64,000 bases of DNA from Ignavibacteriae bacterium HGW-Ignavibacteriae-2 (GTDB lineage: Bacteria; Bacteroidota; Ignavibacteria; Ignavibacteriales; Melioribacteraceae): positions 64,770-128,769 of the forward strand of contig PGYT01000001.1 of assembly GCA_002839805.1 (NCBI GenBank), in the 5' to 3' direction. The notes under the pieces are model-generated. The model had not been told where the DNA came from and searched no databases. It saw nothing but the letters and a program-made list of their open reading frames with translations. The position numbers were made by a program, and so were the translations under genes. The first letter of the stretch is position 1. Each line of letters starts with the position of its first letter. Shown here piece after piece: positions 25,260 to 35,615 of this stretch.

Positions 25260-28200
25260 ATGAAATTTTTTAGAATAACTTTGCTTATTTTTTTATTTGC
25301 ATTGTTTAATTCAGTATTTGCATCTGTAAAAGACGATACTTCAAAAGACAAATTAAATTCAAATACATTCGCAGGATTAAAATTTCGCAGCATCGGCCCT
25401 GCTTGGAATTCAGGACGAATAGCAGATTTTGCAGTTAATCCTAAAGATTTCAGCGAATACTATGTGGCTACTGCCAGCGGACATTTATGGAAGACTTCAA
25501 ATTCTGGAGTAACCTGGTCCGCAATCGCGGATTCACTTCCCTACTCATTGGCATGTGTTGTGCTCGATCCGAACAATCCTTTTGTGGTTTGGGTAGGAAG
25601 TGGTGAAAACAATCATCAGCGCGCATTGGGTTATGGTAACGGTGTTTATAAATCGACAGATGGCGGCAGTTCCTGGAATAATATGGGTCTTAAAGATTCA
25701 AGACAGATCGGTGGAATTGTAATAGATCCTCGTAACTCCGATGTTGTTTATGTTGCTGCTGAAGGCTCGGCTTGGGGACCAGGTGGTGAGAGAGGTTTGT
25801 ATAAAACAACCGACGGCGGTAAAACCTGGAATAGAGTATTATATGTAAGTGAAAATACGGGTATAAATAATATTGTACTGGATCCTAAAGATCCTAACGT
25901 TTTGTATGCTACTTCCGAACAAAGAAGAAGACATCATTACACAAAAATTGGGGGCGGACCAGAATCAGCGGTTTATAAATCAACGGATTCTGGTGCCAGC
26001 TGGAATAAAATAATGTCGGGCTTACCGAGTGTTGATATCGGCGGTATGGGAATTGCCGTCTCACCTGTGAACACAGACGTTGTGTATTTAATTATTGAAG
26101 CGGCTGAAAACAAAAGTGGATTTTTCAGATCTGTAAACAGAGGAGCTTCCTGGGAAAAAATGAGCGACTATAGTGCCAGCGGTCAATATTACAACGAAAT
26201 TTATTGTGATCCGATTAATGTTGATAAAGTCTATTCTACTGAAACTGTAACGCAGGTAACAATAGATGGCGGCAAAACATGGAATACTCTGGGTAATAAA
26301 GACCGTCATGTTGATGATCACGCTCTATGGATTAATCCTAACGATACAAAAAATTTATTGATTGGGGGTGACGGTGGTATATACGAGACATTTGATGCCG
26401 GCGCAAACTGGCAATTTAAACCAAACCTTCCCGTAACCCAATTTTATAGGGTTACCACAGACAACGACCTGCCTTTCTATAATATTTATGGCGGTACGCA
26501 GGATAATCAAAGTATGGGAGGTCCTTCACGTACTCTAAATTCCGATGGCATCGTTAATAACGATTGGAAGATGACAGTGGGAGGTGATGGATTTTTTCAA
26601 GCGGTGGATCCAACCGATCCGAATATTGTTTACAGTGAATGGCAGTATGGTAACATTATCCGATACGACAAAAAAAGTGGCGAAAGTATTACGATTCGTC
26701 CGGAACCGCTGAAAGGTCAAAAAACTTTTAAGTGGTACTGGGATACTCCTTTTATTATTAGTCCACATTCCAATACTAGATTGTATATAGCGGCGGAAAA
26801 AGTTTTTAGAAGCGACGACAGAGGCGACAGCTGGCAACAGATCAGTGATGATCTTACAACGAAAACAGACCGCAATTCATTCAAAGTTATGGATAAATAC
26901 TGGAGTACTGACGCGGTTTCAAAAGATGTTTCAACTTCACAATTCGGATTAATAGTTTCTTTGGATGAATCAAAAATTAAAGAGAATTTAATTTATGTAG
27001 GTACAGACGATGGTTTAATTCAGGTTACAGAGGATGCAAAAAATTGGCGCAAATTGACAAATTTTACAAATGTGCCTGAGTTTACATTGGTAAGTGACAT
27101 ATGTGCATCGCGTTTTAATGAAAATGTGGTTTACGCCACATTTAACAATCATAAACGTGATGACTTTAATCCTTATGTTCTAAAAAGCGAAGATAAAGGA
27201 AAAACATGGAAATCCATTTCCGGAAATCTACCAAAGAATGGTCCTGTTAGTACAATTATCGAAGATCCTGTAAACGCGAATCTATTATTTGTTGGAACAG
27301 AATGGGGTATTTATTTCACCATAGACGGCGGACAAAAATGGATCCAATTAAAATCGGGAATTCCAACCGTAAAAGTGCCCGATATTGCTATTCAGGAAAG
27401 AGAAAACGACTTGGTTGTTGCAACTTTTGGAAGAGGATTTTACTTAATAGACGATTATTCTCCATTGCGCGATGTTAATAAAGAAATGCTAGAAAATGAT
27501 GCGTTCATTTTTCCTATTAAAGATGCACTAATGTTTAATGAAGCCAGGGGTAAATATGGACAAGGCGCATCTTATTATAAAGCCCCCAATCCCGAAATTG
27601 GCGCTGTGTTTACCTATTATATTAAAGAAGTGCCTAAAACTTTAAAATCAATTAGGAAAGAGAAGGAAAAAGAATTATTCAAAAAAGGGGAACCAATAAC
27701 TCAACCGAGCTATGAGGAAATAAAAAAAGAAGAGGATGAAATTGATCCGTATTTGATATTTTCTATTAAAGATGAATCCGGAGCTGAAATTAAAAAATTA
27801 TTCGTATCGGCCGGCAGTGGTGTTAAACGTGTTGTTTGGGATTTGAGACTCGATCATTTTAATCCTTTACAAGCGCCCAAGGACAAATTTAATCCCACAA
27901 ATAAAACAAATTCAAGTTTATTAGCATTACCCGGAAAGTATTCAGTTTCACTTTCCATGGTAGTTAGAGATGAAGTAAAACAACTTGCTGGGCCAACTTT
28001 TTTTAATGCCATTCCCTTAAATAACACAACTCTCCCGGCTGAAAACAGAGCTGAACAGGTTGCCGACAATAAGAAATTTTTGGAACTTGCAAAAAAAGTT
28101 GTCGGCGCAAGAGCGCAGACAAACTTGATCGCAAAAACGCTCGAAGATATTAAACAAACTGTTAGTTTAACATCGGGTACTCCTTTAGAGTTATTTAATA

Positions 28201-28520
28201 AAGTTAAAAAAGTTTCTGATGAGGTTGCCGATATTTTATTTAAGTTCGAAGGCCAACCGGCAAAAGCAAGCAATGAAGAAATTCCACCGGCACAAATGCC
28301 ACTGAACTGGAGAATTAATGAAATGGTTTATCCTACTTGGAGCTCAACATCAAACATAACAAAAAATCAGATAATTGCGTATGATATATTGAGCGAAGAA
28401 CTGCCTGAAATATTAAACGCTTTAAGGAGGATAACTAATACAGATTTAAAAGATATTGAAAAGGAACTTGAAAATTTGGGAGCGACCTGGACGCCTGGTA
28501 GAATCCCTGAAATAAATTAG
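25260..28520 (+). CDS. Large exported BNR/Asp-box (sortilin-like) repeat protein
   Basis: 1086 residues with a signal peptide (LLIFLFALFNSVFA). Residues about 35-740 carry ten or so Asp-box motifs (S/T-x-D-x-G-x-x-W: STDGGSSW, TTDGGKTW, STDSGASW, TIDGGKTW, SEDKGKTW, TIDGGQKW), which form a VPS10/sortilin-like ten-bladed propeller. The region after about 800 holds a strand-rich domain and a helical end with no catalytic motif that I know. This 'glycosyl hydrolase, BNR repeat' type is abundant in Bacteroidota; enzymatic activity has not been shown for the group as far as I know. GGAGAAG precedes ATG 25260. There is no T9SS sorting domain, so it is probably periplasmic or held by another route. 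Transcribed alone; a hairpin follows. Confidence 0.85.
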   Translation: MKFFRITLLIFLFALFNSVFASVKDDTSKDKLNSNTFAGLKFRSIGPAWNSGRIADFAVNPKDFSEYYVATASGHLWKTSNSGVTWSAIADSLPYSLACVVLDPNNPFVVWVGSGENNHQRALGYGNGVYKSTDGGSSWNNMGLKDSRQIGGIVIDPRNSDVVYVAAEGSAWGPGGERGLYKTTDGGKTWNRVLYVSENTGINNIVLDPKDPNVLYATSEQRRRHHYTKIGGGPESAVYKSTDSGASWNKIMSGLPSVDIGGMGIAVSPVNTDVVYLIIEAAENKSGFFRSVNRGASWEKMSDYSASGQYYNEIYCDPINVDKVYSTETVTQVTIDGGKTWNTLGNKDRHVDDHALWINPNDTKNLLIGGDGGIYETFDAGANWQFKPNLPVTQFYRVTTDNDLPFYNIYGGTQDNQSMGGPSRTLNSDGIVNNDWKMTVGGDGFFQAVDPTDPNIVYSEWQYGNIIRYDKKSGESITIRPEPLKGQKTFKWYWDTPFIISPHSNTRLYIAAEKVFRSDDRGDSWQQISDDLTTKTDRNSFKVMDKYWSTDAVSKDVSTSQFGLIVSLDESKIKENLIYVGTDDGLIQVTEDAKNWRKLTNFTNVPEFTLVSDICASRFNENVVYATFNNHKRDDFNPYVLKSEDKGKTWKSISGNLPKNGPVSTIIEDPVNANLLFVGTEWGIYFTIDGGQKWIQLKSGIPTVKVPDIAIQERENDLVVATFGRGFYLIDDYSPLRDVNKEMLENDAFIFPIKDALMFNEARGKYGQGASYYKAPNPEIGAVFTYYIKEVPKTLKSIRKEKEKELFKKGEPITQPSYEEIKKEEDEIDPYLIFSIKDESGAEIKKLFVSAGSGVKRVVWDLRLDHFNPLQAPKDKFNPTNKTNSSLLALPGKYSVSLSMVVRDEVKQLAGPTFFNAIPLNNTTLPAENRAEQVADNKKFLELAKKVVGARAQTNLIAKTLEDIKQTVSLTSGTPLELFNKVKKVSDEVADILFKFEGQPAKASNEEIPPAQMPLNWRINEMVYPTWSSTSNITKNQIIAYDILSEELPEILNALRRITNTDLKDIEKELENLGATWTPGRIPEIN

Positions 28521-28550
28521 CACTGTTACTTTGTAACAAATATTTTTAAA

Positions 28551-28605
28551 TGAAGCCGACAACTAAATTGAAGTCGGCATCATTTTAGTTTATTTTTTTT
28601 TATTA
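28551..28605 (+). terminator. Rho-independent terminator
   Basis: Stem TGAAGCCGAC (28551-28560) with GTCGGCATCA (28573-28582), nine pairs and one A-A mismatch, followed by TTTTAG and a run of nine T. Ends the Asp-box protein gene. Confidence 0.75.
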
Positions 28606-28707
28606 TAAGACCTGCTATATTTTACTTTCATAACAATTAGATGTAATTAATTTAATTTCCCTAATAAGTACAATTATCTTAACAATGCATGAAAAATTTT
28701 AAATTTA

Positions 28708-29169
28708 CTATTTTTTCCTTTTAATATGTTTTTCATAAACTGCAATCCATTGTTGCGGGCTAATTTTTGTGCATAATTCTCCAATCAACTCAAATGGAAT
28801 CTGATCTATTTTTTTAAATCGTATACAACTTTTACCCATATCCAGCTTTGTTTTTGAAATCTTCTTATAATCTGCTGTAAACCATTCCAGCAATTTTTTA
28901 TCCGAATAAATTCCCATATGATATACTGCGATAAAATTTTTCTGAGATGCGATGTTCATAAATGGTAAAGGTAGTTTGGGATTACAGTGATAACCTTCGG
29001 GATAAATGGAATGAGGAACAACATAACCGAGCATCCCGTAATTTATTTCTTCGGCAAAACCTTCTGGCAGATTTTTTAAAACAGTTTCCCTTAGTTTAAT
29101 TACAACTTGTTTTCTTTCAACTGGAAGTGAATTTATATATTCCTCGGGTGTTGCGGCATTAGATATCAT
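28708..29169 (-). CDS. DUF1801 family protein
   Basis: About 153 residues of the DUF1801/YdhG family (PF08818): opening TPEEYINSLP, EEINYGMLGYVVP, FIAVYHMGIY, and FKKIDQIPFELIGEL near the end. Cytoplasmic small alpha/beta protein with an iron-chaperone-like fold; function not established. ATG 29169 is preferred because AAAGGA stands 6 bases before it; the longer frame begins with a weak start at 29187. Stands alone in AT-rich flanks. Confidence 0.8.
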   Translation of the reverse strand: MISNAATPEEYINSLPVERKQVVIKLRETVLKNLPEGFAEEINYGMLGYVVPHSIYPEGYHCNPKLPLPFMNIASQKNFIAVYHMGIYSDKKLLEWFTADYKKISKTKLDMGKSCIRFKKIDQIPFELIGELCTKISPQQWIAVYEKHIKRKK

Positions 29170-29539
29170 AATTAGTCCTTTTACCAAATTAAGAAATTTT
29201 AAAATATCAATTCATATTCTGTCTTTCAATAAAACTTACTTAGAATATTTTTATAACATCCCTCTGATTTACATGAATGATTATTAATAAGATAAATTTT
29301 CTTATGATTAAATTTGAATTGATAAATTTAATTTTGTAATTGCCGCACTTAACTGTTAAACTTATAGAGCCAACTAATCTTTTTAATGGTATGTTATTAA
29401 GTTTTAAGTAATGGTTAATTTGATAGACATAGTAATGCCGATTCTGTGTTTATTCGTACATTTAATTTTATATGAATTATAATTCTGTATTTTGAGTAAA
29501 AGAATTATGAGAATATCTATAATTATTGATTTTTAAGAA
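29170..29539. other. Intergenic stretch between divergent genes
   Basis: 370 bases of AT-rich DNA between the leftward DUF1801 gene and the rightward sensor kinase gene. Promoters of both must be here. I see no gene, no hairpin of note and no clear consensus promoter. Confidence 0.4.
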
Positions 29540-31861
29540 ATGCATAATCTCAGTTTACTTATAATTATTTTGTTTTTATTCAATTGCCATTTTCAGGCGC
29601 AGACGGAAAAAACTAAATATGTGTATGGAGGGGATAAAAATTTTTCCCCTTATGAATATCTTAACGAAGAGGGAGAACCAGAGGGTTTTAATATAGATGT
29701 TATAAAAGCTATCGCTGCCGAAATGCAGATAGAAGTGGAGTTTAAACTTGGGCATTGGTCTCAGATTAGAGAAGAACTTGAACGAACAAATAAAATTGAT
29801 ATCTCTGATATGTTTTATTCGAGTATTCGCGATTCCCTTGTAGATTTTTCAATACCATTCACAATAGCTTACGATGAAATTTTTATAAGAAAAAACACCA
29901 AAGATATAAATTCGCTGGAAGATTTATACAAGAAAAAAGCAATTGTTCAAAACATGTCTTTTGTATATGATAAACTTAAAAAAAATTATCCTTCAATAGA
30001 TCTAATAACTGTTGAGAGTGAACCCGAAGCTCTTCAATTGCTCTCCAGCGGAATAGGCGATTGCGCAATACTATCCCAAACGGTAACACGTAATATTTTC
30101 CAAGTTAAAAACTACCCTAATATTATAAGGGCCGGTTCTCCTATATTTCCGAAAGAATATGCATTTGTTGTTAAAGACGGAAACTCCGAATTATTAAGAA
30201 TAATTAATAATGGACTCGTAAGGTTAAAAGACAAAAAAATTCTGGATGAAATCGAGGACAATTGGTTTGGGCAAAAAGAAGAAGAATATAAGAGTATTAA
30301 AACCTTTGTGACTTATTTGATTTATCTGCTTATATTTTTGTTGCTTATAACTAGTGTGATAATTGGGTGGAATAGAAGCCTAAAAAAACAGGTGCTTCTA
30401 AAAACCGCTTCACTATTAGATGCTCATAAAAATTTTTCCGATACTTTGGAAAACATGAATGAAGGTTTTTATTTGGTAAATAAAAACTGGACAATAATAA
30501 ATATTAACGAACATGCGGCAATTTTATTAAATAAAAATTCCAATGAAGTATTGAATAAAAATTTATGGGAAGAATTTCCTCATTTAAAAGCTCACCTATA
30601 TTTAGCTTATATTAAATCTTTCGAAATGCAAAAAATTTCTCATATAGAGTTCTTTTTTGAGCCTTTGGAAAGGTGGTATGAAAACCGCATAATACCATCT
30701 GAGAATGGCCTGGCAGTATTTTTCAGGGATATTACAGAAAAGAAAAAAGCTGATGAAATAATAAAAGAATCTGAATCAAATCTAAAATCTTTGATTGAAA
30801 ATAGCACTGAGGCTATTTGGGCCATTGATAGTGAATACAAGTTCATAATTTATAATAATATTCTCGAAAAAAGATTTTACGAATTCTTCGAAAATCCAAT
30901 TTCAAAAGGAATGAGTGCTATTAATTTCAAACGAGTTGAGCAAAATGAATTTTGGAAAAACAAATATGATATGGCCCTTTCAGGTAAAAAGCTTTCTTTC
31001 GAAATAAATATTAGAAACCATAATGATCTTAAATATTACGAAGTATATCTTAATCCTATAATAATCGATAAAGTTGTTAAAGGAGTTTCTGTATTCAGAA
31101 TTGATATTACTGAGAGCAAAAAGCGTGAAATACAGCTTACTGAAGCAAAAGAGAAGGCGGAAAAATCCGATAAATTAAAAACAGAGTTTTTAGCTCAAAT
31201 ATCACATGAGATAAGAACACCCATAAATAATATTTTAAATTATACAGGACTACTGAGCGATAAATATTCAGGTAAACAAGACGATGATACACAGCTTATT
31301 TTTGAAAGTGTTGCCTCGTCCAGTAAGAGGATTATGAGAACAATAGATATGATTCTAAATATGTCAGAAATTCAACTCGGAGCTTACAATTCTATTATTA
31401 AAAAAATCGACTTAATTGATGACGTAATAAAACCGATTATGAACGAGTACAATTATAATGCTATCGATAAAAATATTGATCTCACATTTTCGTCCGCTTA
31501 CGACAAAATGTTTGTAAATGGGGATCAATATAGTCTTTTACAAATATTTTCAAATCTTATTGATAATGCAATAAAATATACGAAAGAGGGAAATGTATCC
31601 GTAGATGCCTCATTAAATTATGATAACGAAATAGTAATTACAATAACTGACACCGGAATTGGAATTTCCGATGAATTCTTACCGAATATATTTGAACCCT
31701 TCAGACAGGAAGAACAAGGATATACGAGAAGTTATGAAGGAAACGGAGTAGGCTTGGCCTTAGTTAAAAAGTATTGCGAAATTAACAATGCCATAATAGA
31801 AGTAAAAAGCTCTAAACTAGAGGGTACCACTTTTACTCTTTATTTTGAACTTGTTAAATAA
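29540..31861 (+). CDS. Sensor kinase with periplasmic amino-acid-binding-type domain (BvgS-like input)
   Basis: 773 residues. Signal peptide (1-20), a family-3 solute-binding-protein domain (about 25-245; YGGDKNFSPYEYLNEEG, GFNIDVIKAIA, VDFSIPFTIAYDEIFI), TM (256-277), two PAS domains (about 290-405 and 410-535, the first ending FFRDITEKKKA and the second FRIDITESKKRE), HisKA with LAQISHEIRTPINN, and HATPase with NLIDNAIKYTKEG, DTGIGIS and NGVGLALVKKY. There is no receiver domain at the C-terminus, so it needs a separate regulator, which is not next to it. The input domain predicts sensing of a small polar ligand such as an amino acid, or a purely structural Venus-flytrap signal as in BvgS. 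Stands alone. Confidence 0.9.
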   Translation: MHNLSLLIIILFLFNCHFQAQTEKTKYVYGGDKNFSPYEYLNEEGEPEGFNIDVIKAIAAEMQIEVEFKLGHWSQIREELERTNKIDISDMFYSSIRDSLVDFSIPFTIAYDEIFIRKNTKDINSLEDLYKKKAIVQNMSFVYDKLKKNYPSIDLITVESEPEALQLLSSGIGDCAILSQTVTRNIFQVKNYPNIIRAGSPIFPKEYAFVVKDGNSELLRIINNGLVRLKDKKILDEIEDNWFGQKEEEYKSIKTFVTYLIYLLIFLLLITSVIIGWNRSLKKQVLLKTASLLDAHKNFSDTLENMNEGFYLVNKNWTIININEHAAILLNKNSNEVLNKNLWEEFPHLKAHLYLAYIKSFEMQKISHIEFFFEPLERWYENRIIPSENGLAVFFRDITEKKKADEIIKESESNLKSLIENSTEAIWAIDSEYKFIIYNNILEKRFYEFFENPISKGMSAINFKRVEQNEFWKNKYDMALSGKKLSFEINIRNHNDLKYYEVYLNPIIIDKVVKGVSVFRIDITESKKREIQLTEAKEKAEKSDKLKTEFLAQISHEIRTPINNILNYTGLLSDKYSGKQDDDTQLIFESVASSSKRIMRTIDMILNMSEIQLGAYNSIIKKIDLIDDVIKPIMNEYNYNAIDKNIDLTFSSAYDKMFVNGDQYSLLQIFSNLIDNAIKYTKEGNVSVDASLNYDNEIVITITDTGIGISDEFLPNIFEPFRQEEQGYTRSYEGNGVGLALVKKYCEINNAIIEVKSSKLEGTTFTLYFELVK

Positions 31862-32078
31862 CCGTTTAGCTGTGTAAAGGAAAGACTCCCCTTATTAATA
31901 ATTTGTTAAATAATGTATGGGGTATTTTGTTCTATTATTTTTGATTTCCTATAAACAATTTATTTAATCGCTCCCCAGCTTATTTAATTCAAAATTTTTA
32001 AAACCAGAAACCACTTTCAAATTTTTGATAAATAATGTAATAGAGTAAGATTTTTGTGCTTCGCCATTTACCTTTCTA

Positions 32079-32618
32079 TCAGTTCATAAATTTATTTGTC
32101 GATTTATACATGATAATACTTGAATCAGTATTAAAATTTTCATTTTCAACTTCATCTACAAATTGCATTTTTTTTAATTTAGATATCGTTGTTGACGTAA
32201 GTTCATCAAAATCAATTTCTATCTGCATATCCGATTTATCTTCCATTTTAATCTTATACAATTGCATAGACTGGATATAATTACAGATTATTTCATTAAT
32301 TGATTCAAGTATTGCTCTATATATAGAATAAGAATTATCTTTTGAAATCTTCTTTCGTTTATGCTTTAATTCTTTTCTATAAAAATCCAGGCTTAATCCT
32401 ATAATAATCAATACCAGCGCACCAATAATTCCTATAATTCCATAGTTTGGATTGTTTACTAATTGGTCCAAAATTTTATTGAATATTTGTGGATACAACA
32501 CAACAATAGAAATTAGAAGAACTACTGAAATAGCAACTGATATTATTGTGTATTTCAACGATTTCATATTAATAATTAGGGTATGAAAAATATTACTATA
32601 AATATTATTTTTTTTCAT
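32079..32618 (-). CDS. Hypothetical two-helix membrane protein
   Basis: About 179 residues with two hydrophobic helices (IISVAISVVLLISIVVLY and YGIIGIIGALVLIIIGLSL), then a basic KHKRKK stretch and a mostly helical cytoplasmic tail rich in acidic residues. No family recognised. ATG 32618 has AAGGGG 7 bases upstream, so I prefer it to the longer frame that starts at 32645. Base composition is very AT-rich, like the gene-poor stretch to its right. Lies convergent to the sensor kinase gene. Confidence 0.6.
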   Translation of the reverse strand: MKKNNIYSNIFHTLIINMKSLKYTIISVAISVVLLISIVVLYPQIFNKILDQLVNNPNYGIIGIIGALVLIIIGLSLDFYRKELKHKRKKISKDNSYSIYRAILESINEIICNYIQSMQLYKIKMEDKSDMQIEIDFDELTSTTISKLKKMQFVDEVENENFNTDSSIIMYKSTNKFMN

Positions 32619-33014
32619 AATTAGTCCCCTTAATTTACATTTCAAATTTTCTTATAAATTTACACCGATTTAAAATATAATATATATTAATCTTCCAGAA
32701 ATTTTATTAGTATAACTACCTATGTAAAAAATTCATCTATGAATTTGAAAGCTGAATTTATAATGCGGTTTACAGAAATAGAGTTAAAAAATATTTTATT
32801 ATCCAACTTATGATCTTTTTAAATATCTAATCCTGCAATTTATAGGCTAATTTCAGTAAAATCATCGTCGTTTTACACTATTCATTATAGCGGTTGTTTT
32901 AAATTTATTTTCAAATAAATTATTTATGAATTGGTTCAGTTAATACAAGCATGTAATACTAAATAACATTTTTATAGTTAAAAATTATTTACTTAAAATT
33001 TGTGACACTAATTA

Positions 33015-33239
33015 TCAATTCGAGCAGTTTTTATCAGGATTTTTAGCAAGACAAGTCATGTAAAAATATTCAGGTATAATTCTTTTATTTCCAGTATATG
33101 GTTTGTTAAATTTAATTTTCTCAATCGCTTTTAGCGTTACAACTATGGCAGGAATCTGTAATTTAAATTGTTTTAGAATTTCCGACTTATTTTTTATTCT
33201 CTTATAATATTGGTACTCAGTATATGAGTAATAAAATTT
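33015..33239 (-). pseudogene. Possible gene remnant, open frame without start
   Basis: A 74-codon minus-strand frame, open from a TAA at 33240-33242 to TGA at 33015-33017, with no ATG near its left end. Segments such as LKQFKLQIPAIVVTLKAIEK and NKRIIPEYFYMTCLAKNP look protein-like, with two cysteines near the end, but match no family that I recognise. In DNA this AT-rich an open frame of this length by chance is unlikely though possible. Most simply it is the 3' end of a decayed gene. Confidence 0.35.
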
Positions 33240-33524
33240 TTAATGCTAGATTCCGACAATTTGTCATTTTATTCTGATATATGAATTTTATTTTTATGTT
33301 TCAATTACTTCATCAAAGTATACAAATGCATTTTTCCCGAGTAGTTTCTAAAGATTTAATTGATTCAAGTAAAAAACTACTAATTATAGTATATAAGTAT
33401 AATTGCTGGGCCGTGTTTACTAATTTTTTGATTTGATGGCTGTGCTTAATCATTTAATAAAAATGATTCGAAATTAAAAATAAATTCAAATTATCTTTGT
33501 TCAACTAATTTTAATCGAATTACT

Positions 33525-33532
33525 TATATTTG
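33525..33532 (+). promoter_or_regulatory. Putative Bacteroidetes-type -7 element
   Basis: TATATTTG fits TAnnTTTG and lies 28 bases before the start codon of the RsbW-like gene. A TTTG at 33496-33499 lies 25 bases further upstream, slightly beyond the usual spacing for the -33 box. Confidence 0.4.
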
Positions 33533-33560
33533 GACTACATCGGAACACATTCAAAGTAAA

Positions 33561-33974
33561 ATGAAGCAAAAGTACAGAATCGAAAGTAAATATTCTGATA
33601 TCACAGATTTTCTGGGCAATCTGCGTTCAAATGGTCTCTATAATAAAATTTGTGATAAAGTTAGAGGCGAGATTGAAATCTGCTTAGTTGAGGCTTTAAA
33701 TAATGTCGTTCGTCATTCATATAAAGAAAAAGAAGACAACGTGATTGATTTGGAACTGACATCCACCAATGATTCGTTTGAGATAATAATTACGGAATAT
33801 GGTCTGGCTCGTCCTAAATTGAGCAAACCTGAACTTAATTTTGATCCTGAAGATATTGAAAACCTGCCCGAAGGAGGTATGGGTTTATTTCTTATTGATC
33901 AAATTATGGATTTTACAGAATATAATTCAGTAAATGGCACCAACAGGTTTAAAATGATAAAAAATTTGAGTTGA
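33561..33974 (+). CDS. RsbW/SpoIIAB-like ATP-binding anti-sigma-type kinase
   Basis: 137 residues, a GHKL ATPase domain alone: N box EICLVEALNNVVRHSY (about 40-54) and G box PEGGMGLFLIDQIMD (about 100-115), with the ITEYG strand between. This is the size and layout of RsbW/SpoIIAB serine kinases, which bind a sigma factor or another partner and are released by an anti-anti-sigma (STAS) protein. A SpoIIE-type phosphatase, the natural opponent in such partner-switching circuits, lies 1.6 kb to the right (35616-36707, opposite strand). No STAS protein or sigma factor is in the window. Cytoplasmic. Confidence 0.85.
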   Translation: MKQKYRIESKYSDITDFLGNLRSNGLYNKICDKVRGEIEICLVEALNNVVRHSYKEKEDNVIDLELTSTNDSFEIIITEYGLARPKLSKPELNFDPEDIENLPEGGMGLFLIDQIMDFTEYNSVNGTNRFKMIKNLS

Positions 33975-34064
33975 TTATTTTATTAAACTTTTTCCTTTTT
34001 CCGCTGTCTAACACATGTCGTTTTTGCTACATCATTCTTTATTAAATTTATATCTTGGAAATTC

Positions 34065-35609
34065 ATGAAATTTAGGATTATTACAATTATTTTGCTTTTA
34101 TTTTCAAGCTTTATTGTCGCTCAGGATTCAACAAAAAGTCAGGCATTCAAAAATAACAGGGCGAACAATATTTACCCTCTCATTAAACCCAAAGCGCCTA
34201 CTTACCCTCTAATGGCAGGATATATTCTTCAGAAATACGCAAGTGAAGAAGATCCTCTTGCTCAGCATGAATTAGGATTGCGACATCTATTAGGAAACGG
34301 TTTTGCTAAAGACACAGTAAAAGCGGTTTATTGGATAAAAAAAGCTGTCGATAAAAACCTTACGGCAGCAAAATATAATTATGCGATAATGTTGGACAAT
34401 GGAATCGGCGTGCCCTGGAATCCATTTGAAGCGTTTACTAATGTAAAGTATGCCGCAGAAAATGGTATGCCTGAAGCACAGTTTTTTTACGGTGTTTTTT
34501 TTACCGACAATTTGGTGATAAATCGAAATTATAATGAAGCATTTAAATGGTTTAGTAAAGCCGCTGAGTTAAAATATCAGCCCGCCATAGACGCGAAAAA
34601 AAGGATGGAAGAAAGTGGTCTTATTGTTTTATCGAACGATGAAACGTCAACTGGTATAGCAGTTGCAAAAATTGATTCTTCTGTTGTCGGCAGTTCTGCA
34701 ATATTTAATCCTGATTTTGAACTCAATTTTTTCGATTTCGAAAATACTGATAATCCGAAAGAGGAAAATTTAAAAAAAATTTATGAGAAAAATTTCGATG
34801 AATTAAAAACCAGCCTTGGACTAAATTCATCGGTATCTGCCTCGGCTCTGAAAGATTCATCCGGCCAAGCTTTGGTAGAATTTGCAGCCGAAATGGGCAG
34901 TCCCGAAGGTTTGTTAATATTGGCTAAAGATTATGAAAAAGGGATAACCAAAAAGGCAAATTCTACTTTGGCTATGGAAAATTATATTAAAGCATACCGA
35001 CTGGGGGCTATGAAGGCCGTTGAATATATTTTTAAGATTATCAGAACTAATAATTTTTTCGTTAAACTTAAGAAAGAGACAGATAAAAATAATACTGACG
35101 CAATGTTTGCCTGGGCGGCTCTAACAGCTTTGGGTTTCGATTACCAATTAACTGCGGAGCAGGCGCTGAGTTTGCTTACAAAAGCAGCCCAAAAAAATCA
35201 TATCAATTCCTTGCTTGAACTTGGACTTTGTTATTACAATGGCACTCTTGTAAATAAAAACAAAGATAAAGCTTATGAGTTTTGGAATAAAGCAGCCGCT
35301 TTAGGAAGCTCAGAGGCCAAGGTAAGATTAGCACTTTCAAACTTAATGGAGAAAAATGAAAATTCTGATTATAACTCGGACATTCATAATCTTAAGGAAG
35401 CTTTAGAACAAGGTTCAGTTTTGGCCCAAACAGCTTTAGGTTATTGCTATGAAAACGGTTTAGGAGTTAACAAGGAAAAAGCGCAGGCAGCAAAACTTTA
35501 TAGAAGTGCGGCTAACCGGGGCAGTGAGGCTGCTTATAATTCCTTAAAAAGAATTTATAACCAATTGAGACCCAATGACGAAGAGTTCATTATTTACGAT
35601 ATGAAGTAA
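34065..35609 (+). CDS. Exported Sel1-repeat protein
   Basis: 514 residues with a signal peptide (IITIILLLFSSFIVA). Sel1-like repeats, each about 36 residues with A-x-x-x-L/Y-x-x-G, occur in two groups: about 60-185 (HELGLRHLLGNGFAKD, YNYAIMLDNGIGVP, FYGVFFTDNLVI) and about 270-500 (ALLELGLCYYNGTL-like, AQTALGYCYENGLGV). A loop of low similarity (about 190-250) separates them. Such helical solenoids mediate protein contacts in the periplasm. It lies 91 bases downstream of the RsbW-like gene and may be co-transcribed with it. Specific role unknown. Confidence 0.8.
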   Translation: MKFRIITIILLLFSSFIVAQDSTKSQAFKNNRANNIYPLIKPKAPTYPLMAGYILQKYASEEDPLAQHELGLRHLLGNGFAKDTVKAVYWIKKAVDKNLTAAKYNYAIMLDNGIGVPWNPFEAFTNVKYAAENGMPEAQFFYGVFFTDNLVINRNYNEAFKWFSKAAELKYQPAIDAKKRMEESGLIVLSNDETSTGIAVAKIDSSVVGSSAIFNPDFELNFFDFENTDNPKEENLKKIYEKNFDELKTSLGLNSSVSASALKDSSGQALVEFAAEMGSPEGLLILAKDYEKGITKKANSTLAMENYIKAYRLGAMKAVEYIFKIIRTNNFFVKLKKETDKNNTDAMFAWAALTALGFDYQLTAEQALSLLTKAAQKNHINSLLELGLCYYNGTLVNKNKDKAYEFWNKAAALGSSEAKVRLALSNLMEKNENSDYNSDIHNLKEALEQGSVLAQTALGYCYENGLGVNKEKAQAAKLYRSAANRGSEAAYNSLKRIYNQLRPNDEEFIIYDMK

Positions 35610-35615
35610 TTTCAG

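Larger units (their letters stand above)
32619..33560. other. Gene-poor stretch of about 0.9 kb
   Basis: Very AT-rich. Apart from the open frame without a start codon at 33015-33239 (listed separately) and a possible promoter at its right end, I see no gene, tRNA, repeat array or strong hairpin. It may hold old decayed genes. Confidence 0.4.

Noticed and set aside
31861-31935. CCCC/GGGG hairpin after the BvgS-like kinase gene as a terminator
   Set aside because: Only four firm pairs around a loop of more than 25 bases; not convincing.
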